Part shown: positions 62,233-64,000 of the stretch, piece by piece
Layout of the letters: every line of letters starts with the position of its first letter
Position numbering within the stretch: position 1 is the stretch's first letter
NCBI GenBank assembly: GCA_900546065.1
Contig: URBK01000010.1
Location: 1 to 64,000, forward strand
DNA: 64,000 nucleotides
Direction of reading: 5' to 3'
From: an uncultured Alistipes sp.
GTDB taxonomy: Bacteria; Bacteroidota; Bacteroidia; Bacteroidales; Rikenellaceae
Notes under the pieces: generated by a model
Database searches by the model: none
Seen by the model: the letters and a program-made list of their open reading frames with translations, nothing else
Told to the model about the DNA's origin: nothing
Made by a program: the position numbers and the translations under genes

Positions 62233-62709
62233 ATGGCTTTCGATTACGACTACACGGGCAACATAGCCCTGCTCGACCTTCCGAAGGTCGCATTCTTCGC
62301 CTCGCGCGAGGTATCGCCCGAGCAGCGGCGCAGCGCCCTCCGCTGGGCCGAGCAGACGATCCGCACCGGCGACGCCGTCATCAGCGGCTTCCACTCGCCC
62401 CTCGAGGCCGAGATCCTCGAACGGCTCCTCGCCGCGCGCCACCCCGTCATCTGGGCGCACGCCCGCACACTCCACCGGCACTATCCGCCACATGTCGAAC
62501 AGGCCATGGCCGAGGGGCGCATCCTTATCTTCGCCGCGCGCAACATTCCTCGTGCGGGTCTCCGTGCCGCGCAGGCGCGCAACTGCATCGTCGCCTCGAT
62601 GGCCGCGCGGAGCCTCTTCGTCATCAACGCCTCGGCCGGCCGCCACAGCTCCCTCGCCGTCATATACGACATGGAACGCATGTCGGGACGGGCAACACTG
62701 CTGCAATAG
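62233..62709 (+). CDS. DprA/SMF-like Rossmann-fold protein
   Basis: The product has 158 residues. KVAFFASREVSPEQRRSALRW, GDAVISGFHSPLEAEILERLL, HYPPHVEQAMAEGRILIFA and NCIVASMAARSLFVINASAGRHS follow the DprA core in order: the xGSRxxS strand, the SGxxxGID segment, YPP, and the RNRIIxxLS segment. The protein lacks the N- and C-terminal domains of full DprA and some key residues are changed, so a role in natural transformation is uncertain. It may be a nucleotide- or ssDNA-binding relative. Confidence 0.65.
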   Translation: MAFDYDYTGNIALLDLPKVAFFASREVSPEQRRSALRWAEQTIRTGDAVISGFHSPLEAEILERLLAARHPVIWAHARTLHRHYPPHVEQAMAEGRILIFAARNIPRAGLRAAQARNCIVASMAARSLFVINASAGRHSSLAVIYDMERMSGRATLLQ

Positions 62710-62820
62710 GCCCGCCGCATTTATCAAAAAACATATCGGCAACGGCCGCCATATAGTTAAAAACGACATTCCGCACACTTTAACGCCCGTTACGGTGAGG
62801 TTTTTGTTCGGCAGTTTCAG

Positions 62821-62901
62821 TATATTTGGTAATATAATGCCAATGTTGATAAAATAATCCGGAGATAGACGACACACAGCGTCTTTTTTTTACTATCTTT
62901 G
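62821..62901 (+). promoter_or_regulatory. Two candidate -7 elements before the final gene
   Basis: TATATTTG at 62821-62828 and TATCTTTG at 62894-62901 both match TAnnTTTG. The second is 36 bases before the ATG at 62937. Neither has TTTG at the ideal 20-base spacing. Confidence 0.4.
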
Positions 62902-62936
62902 GACTATCCGCTTGGCAACCGAAAAACTATCCTGTC

Positions 62937-63956
62937 ATGAAACCGCGAATATGCCTCACGATTCTCGCCTTCGCGTTCATCGTCCCCGCCACGGAGGCCA
63001 ACGCTCAACTTATGCCCGACTCGACCGTGCAGATCACCGCATACTGGCAGAAGGGCGACCAGATGACTTACGACTACCGCTCGACCGAGTGTCTGGTCGA
63101 GGATGGCGACACGGTGCGCCTGCGCAGCTACTCCGACATACGCACCATAGAGGTCATCGACGCAACACCCACGCGATACACCCTCCGGATATCAAACCAC
63201 CGCCACTTCGAACAGGACCCAATCGCACAGATGATCTACGGGCTCGAACAGCGCGAGGGGCTCAACGTACCCCTCATAATCGAGACATCGCTCGACGGCG
63301 AGCTGCTATGTGTGGTCAACGCCGCCGAGATCGTCGAGGCCGCGCACAAACTCTCCGACCGCGCCGCCGAGACCCTCTACGACAGCCTCCCCGACCCCGT
63401 GCGCCGCACTACGCCCCAATGGGAGTGGCAGAACATAATCGAGAAGTGGATCAACCCCGACGCCTCCACGACACGCACCATAGAGGACATAGGCCGCATA
63501 TTCTTCTTCCACGGCACGCGCTTCCGCCCCGACACCGAATATGAACGGCACGAGAGCCTCCGCCTGCCCATGACCGATGCCGAGGCCGACTGCGTCACGA
63601 CATTCTGGGCCGACGGCGCAACTACCGACGCCGCCTCCGCAATGCTCCACACCCACTCCGTATCGCAGGCCGAGGAGGCCATGCGCACAACCGCCGCCGC
63701 ACACCCCGAAGCTCTCCTCCTCGGCGGCGCCATAACTCCCGAACAGGCCCCCGACACCAGCGTCACGATGGAGAGCTTCTCGGGCGAGGAGATACACTTC
63801 GCCTCGGGATGGCCCCTGCAGGCATACTGGAGCACGCGCCTTACGGCCTCGCCGCCCGACGGCCGCAAGATCCTCATACGCGTGCGCAAGCAGCTCACAC
63901 GCCGCGACAGCGACGCCCCCCTCACCTCCGAGGCCGAGACCCCGCCCCTGTTCTGA
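62937..63956 (+). CDS. Exported protein of unknown function
   Basis: The product has 339 residues with a signal peptide (LTILAFAFIVPATEANAQ). The mature N-terminal half is beta-rich (VQITAYWQKGDQMTYDYRST, ATPTRYTLRISNH) and the middle has a helical region (AAEIVEAAHKLSDRAAETLY). The C-terminal part includes EMRTTAAAHPEALLLGG-like helices and a strand pair around GRKILIRVRKQLTRR. No lipobox, catalytic motif or known family was recognised. The reading frame is intact. Confidence 0.6.
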   Translation: MKPRICLTILAFAFIVPATEANAQLMPDSTVQITAYWQKGDQMTYDYRSTECLVEDGDTVRLRSYSDIRTIEVIDATPTRYTLRISNHRHFEQDPIAQMIYGLEQREGLNVPLIIETSLDGELLCVVNAAEIVEAAHKLSDRAAETLYDSLPDPVRRTTPQWEWQNIIEKWINPDASTTRTIEDIGRIFFFHGTRFRPDTEYERHESLRLPMTDAEADCVTTFWADGATTDAASAMLHTHSVSQAEEAMRTTAAAHPEALLLGGAITPEQAPDTSVTMESFSGEEIHFASGWPLQAYWSTRLTASPPDGRKILIRVRKQLTRRDSDAPLTSEAETPPLF

Positions 63957-64000
63957 GGCCCCATTACGTCACATCCATAAATCCCCCCGCCGCGGACGAA

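Noticed and set aside
60434..62266. Plus-strand open frame running through MBOAT out of frame and across both copies of the structured element
   Set aside because: The first two thirds are a shadow of MBOAT. The frame is open by chance, although the part over the repeats is discussed as a possible leader peptide.
61960..62877. Minus-strand frame of 305 codons across the DprA-like gene and copy B
   Set aside because: The plus-strand DprA-like frame has family motifs and a promoter. The minus frame is low in recognisable content, and the conserved peptide over the repeat can be explained by DNA-level conservation.

Overview
This window looks like a GC-rich chromosome segment of a Bacteroidota bacterium, most likely a gut Bacteroidales of the Alistipes/Rikenellaceae type. 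The taxon is an inference. The support is Bacteroidota-style promoters (TTTG, about 20 bases, TAnnTTTG) in front of many genes, no obvious Shine-Dalgarno sites, Bacteroidales-type lipoproteins (six-bladed beta-propeller, DUF5036-like, GH30, DUF1080) and a meso-DAP type MurE. Almost everything is ordinary housekeeping DNA. I see no rRNA, tRNA, CRISPR array, prophage or complete insertion sequence.

Layout. 1-290: an unrelated plus-strand fragment that collides with the 3' end of murD, probably a chimeric contig end. 285-9770 (minus): a dcw cell-wall/division cluster in the order rsmH, ftsL-like, PBP/ftsI with PASTA, murE, mraY, a beta-propeller lipoprotein, murD. 10008-13047 (plus): guaB-guaA. 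13250-21865 (minus): mqnD, GH78 rhamnosidase, a small membrane protein, mqnB, an M24 aminopeptidase, a U32 protein and a polyprenyl synthase. mqnB and mqnD mark the futalosine route to menaquinone, and menG lies at 55 kb. 22009-27696 (plus): ROK glucokinase, CDF transporter, M28 peptidase, lysS. 27.8-38.4 kb: a second beta-propeller lipoprotein, tpiA, a DUF5036-like lipoprotein, an EamA transporter, a GH30 enzyme, a thioesterase, tsaC, a YebC regulator, a CCA-adding-type enzyme and pdxJ. 38529-44411 (plus): nadK, uppS, bamA and two Skp/OmpH chaperones, an envelope-biogenesis block. 44.6-49.2 kb: two unknown proteins, a sugar kinase-like phosphotransferase, a CBM9-like protein and a PAP2 phosphatase. 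49477-57293 (minus): HdeD-like protein, a DUF1080-PHP fusion lipoprotein, a clan GH-A glycosidase, HAD phosphatase, SPOR protein, lipoprotein, menG and a LolC/E-type permease. 57559-61637 (plus): a zinc metallopeptidase, an SGNH esterase and an MBOAT acyltransferase, which look like a cell-surface O-acylation cassette. The right end holds a DprA-like protein behind a long structured leader, and an exported protein of unknown function.

The most unusual features are non-coding. A roughly 88-base element occurs twice (61719-61805 and 62145-62232). Its closing stem keeps pairing through a compensatory change, and the second copy ends directly on the start codon of the DprA-like gene, downstream of a canonical promoter. 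Many intergenic gaps carry short degenerate tandem repeats of unrelated sequence (11, 16-18, 22, 13, about 30 and 14 bp units). Poly-G tracts follow several minus-strand stop codons.
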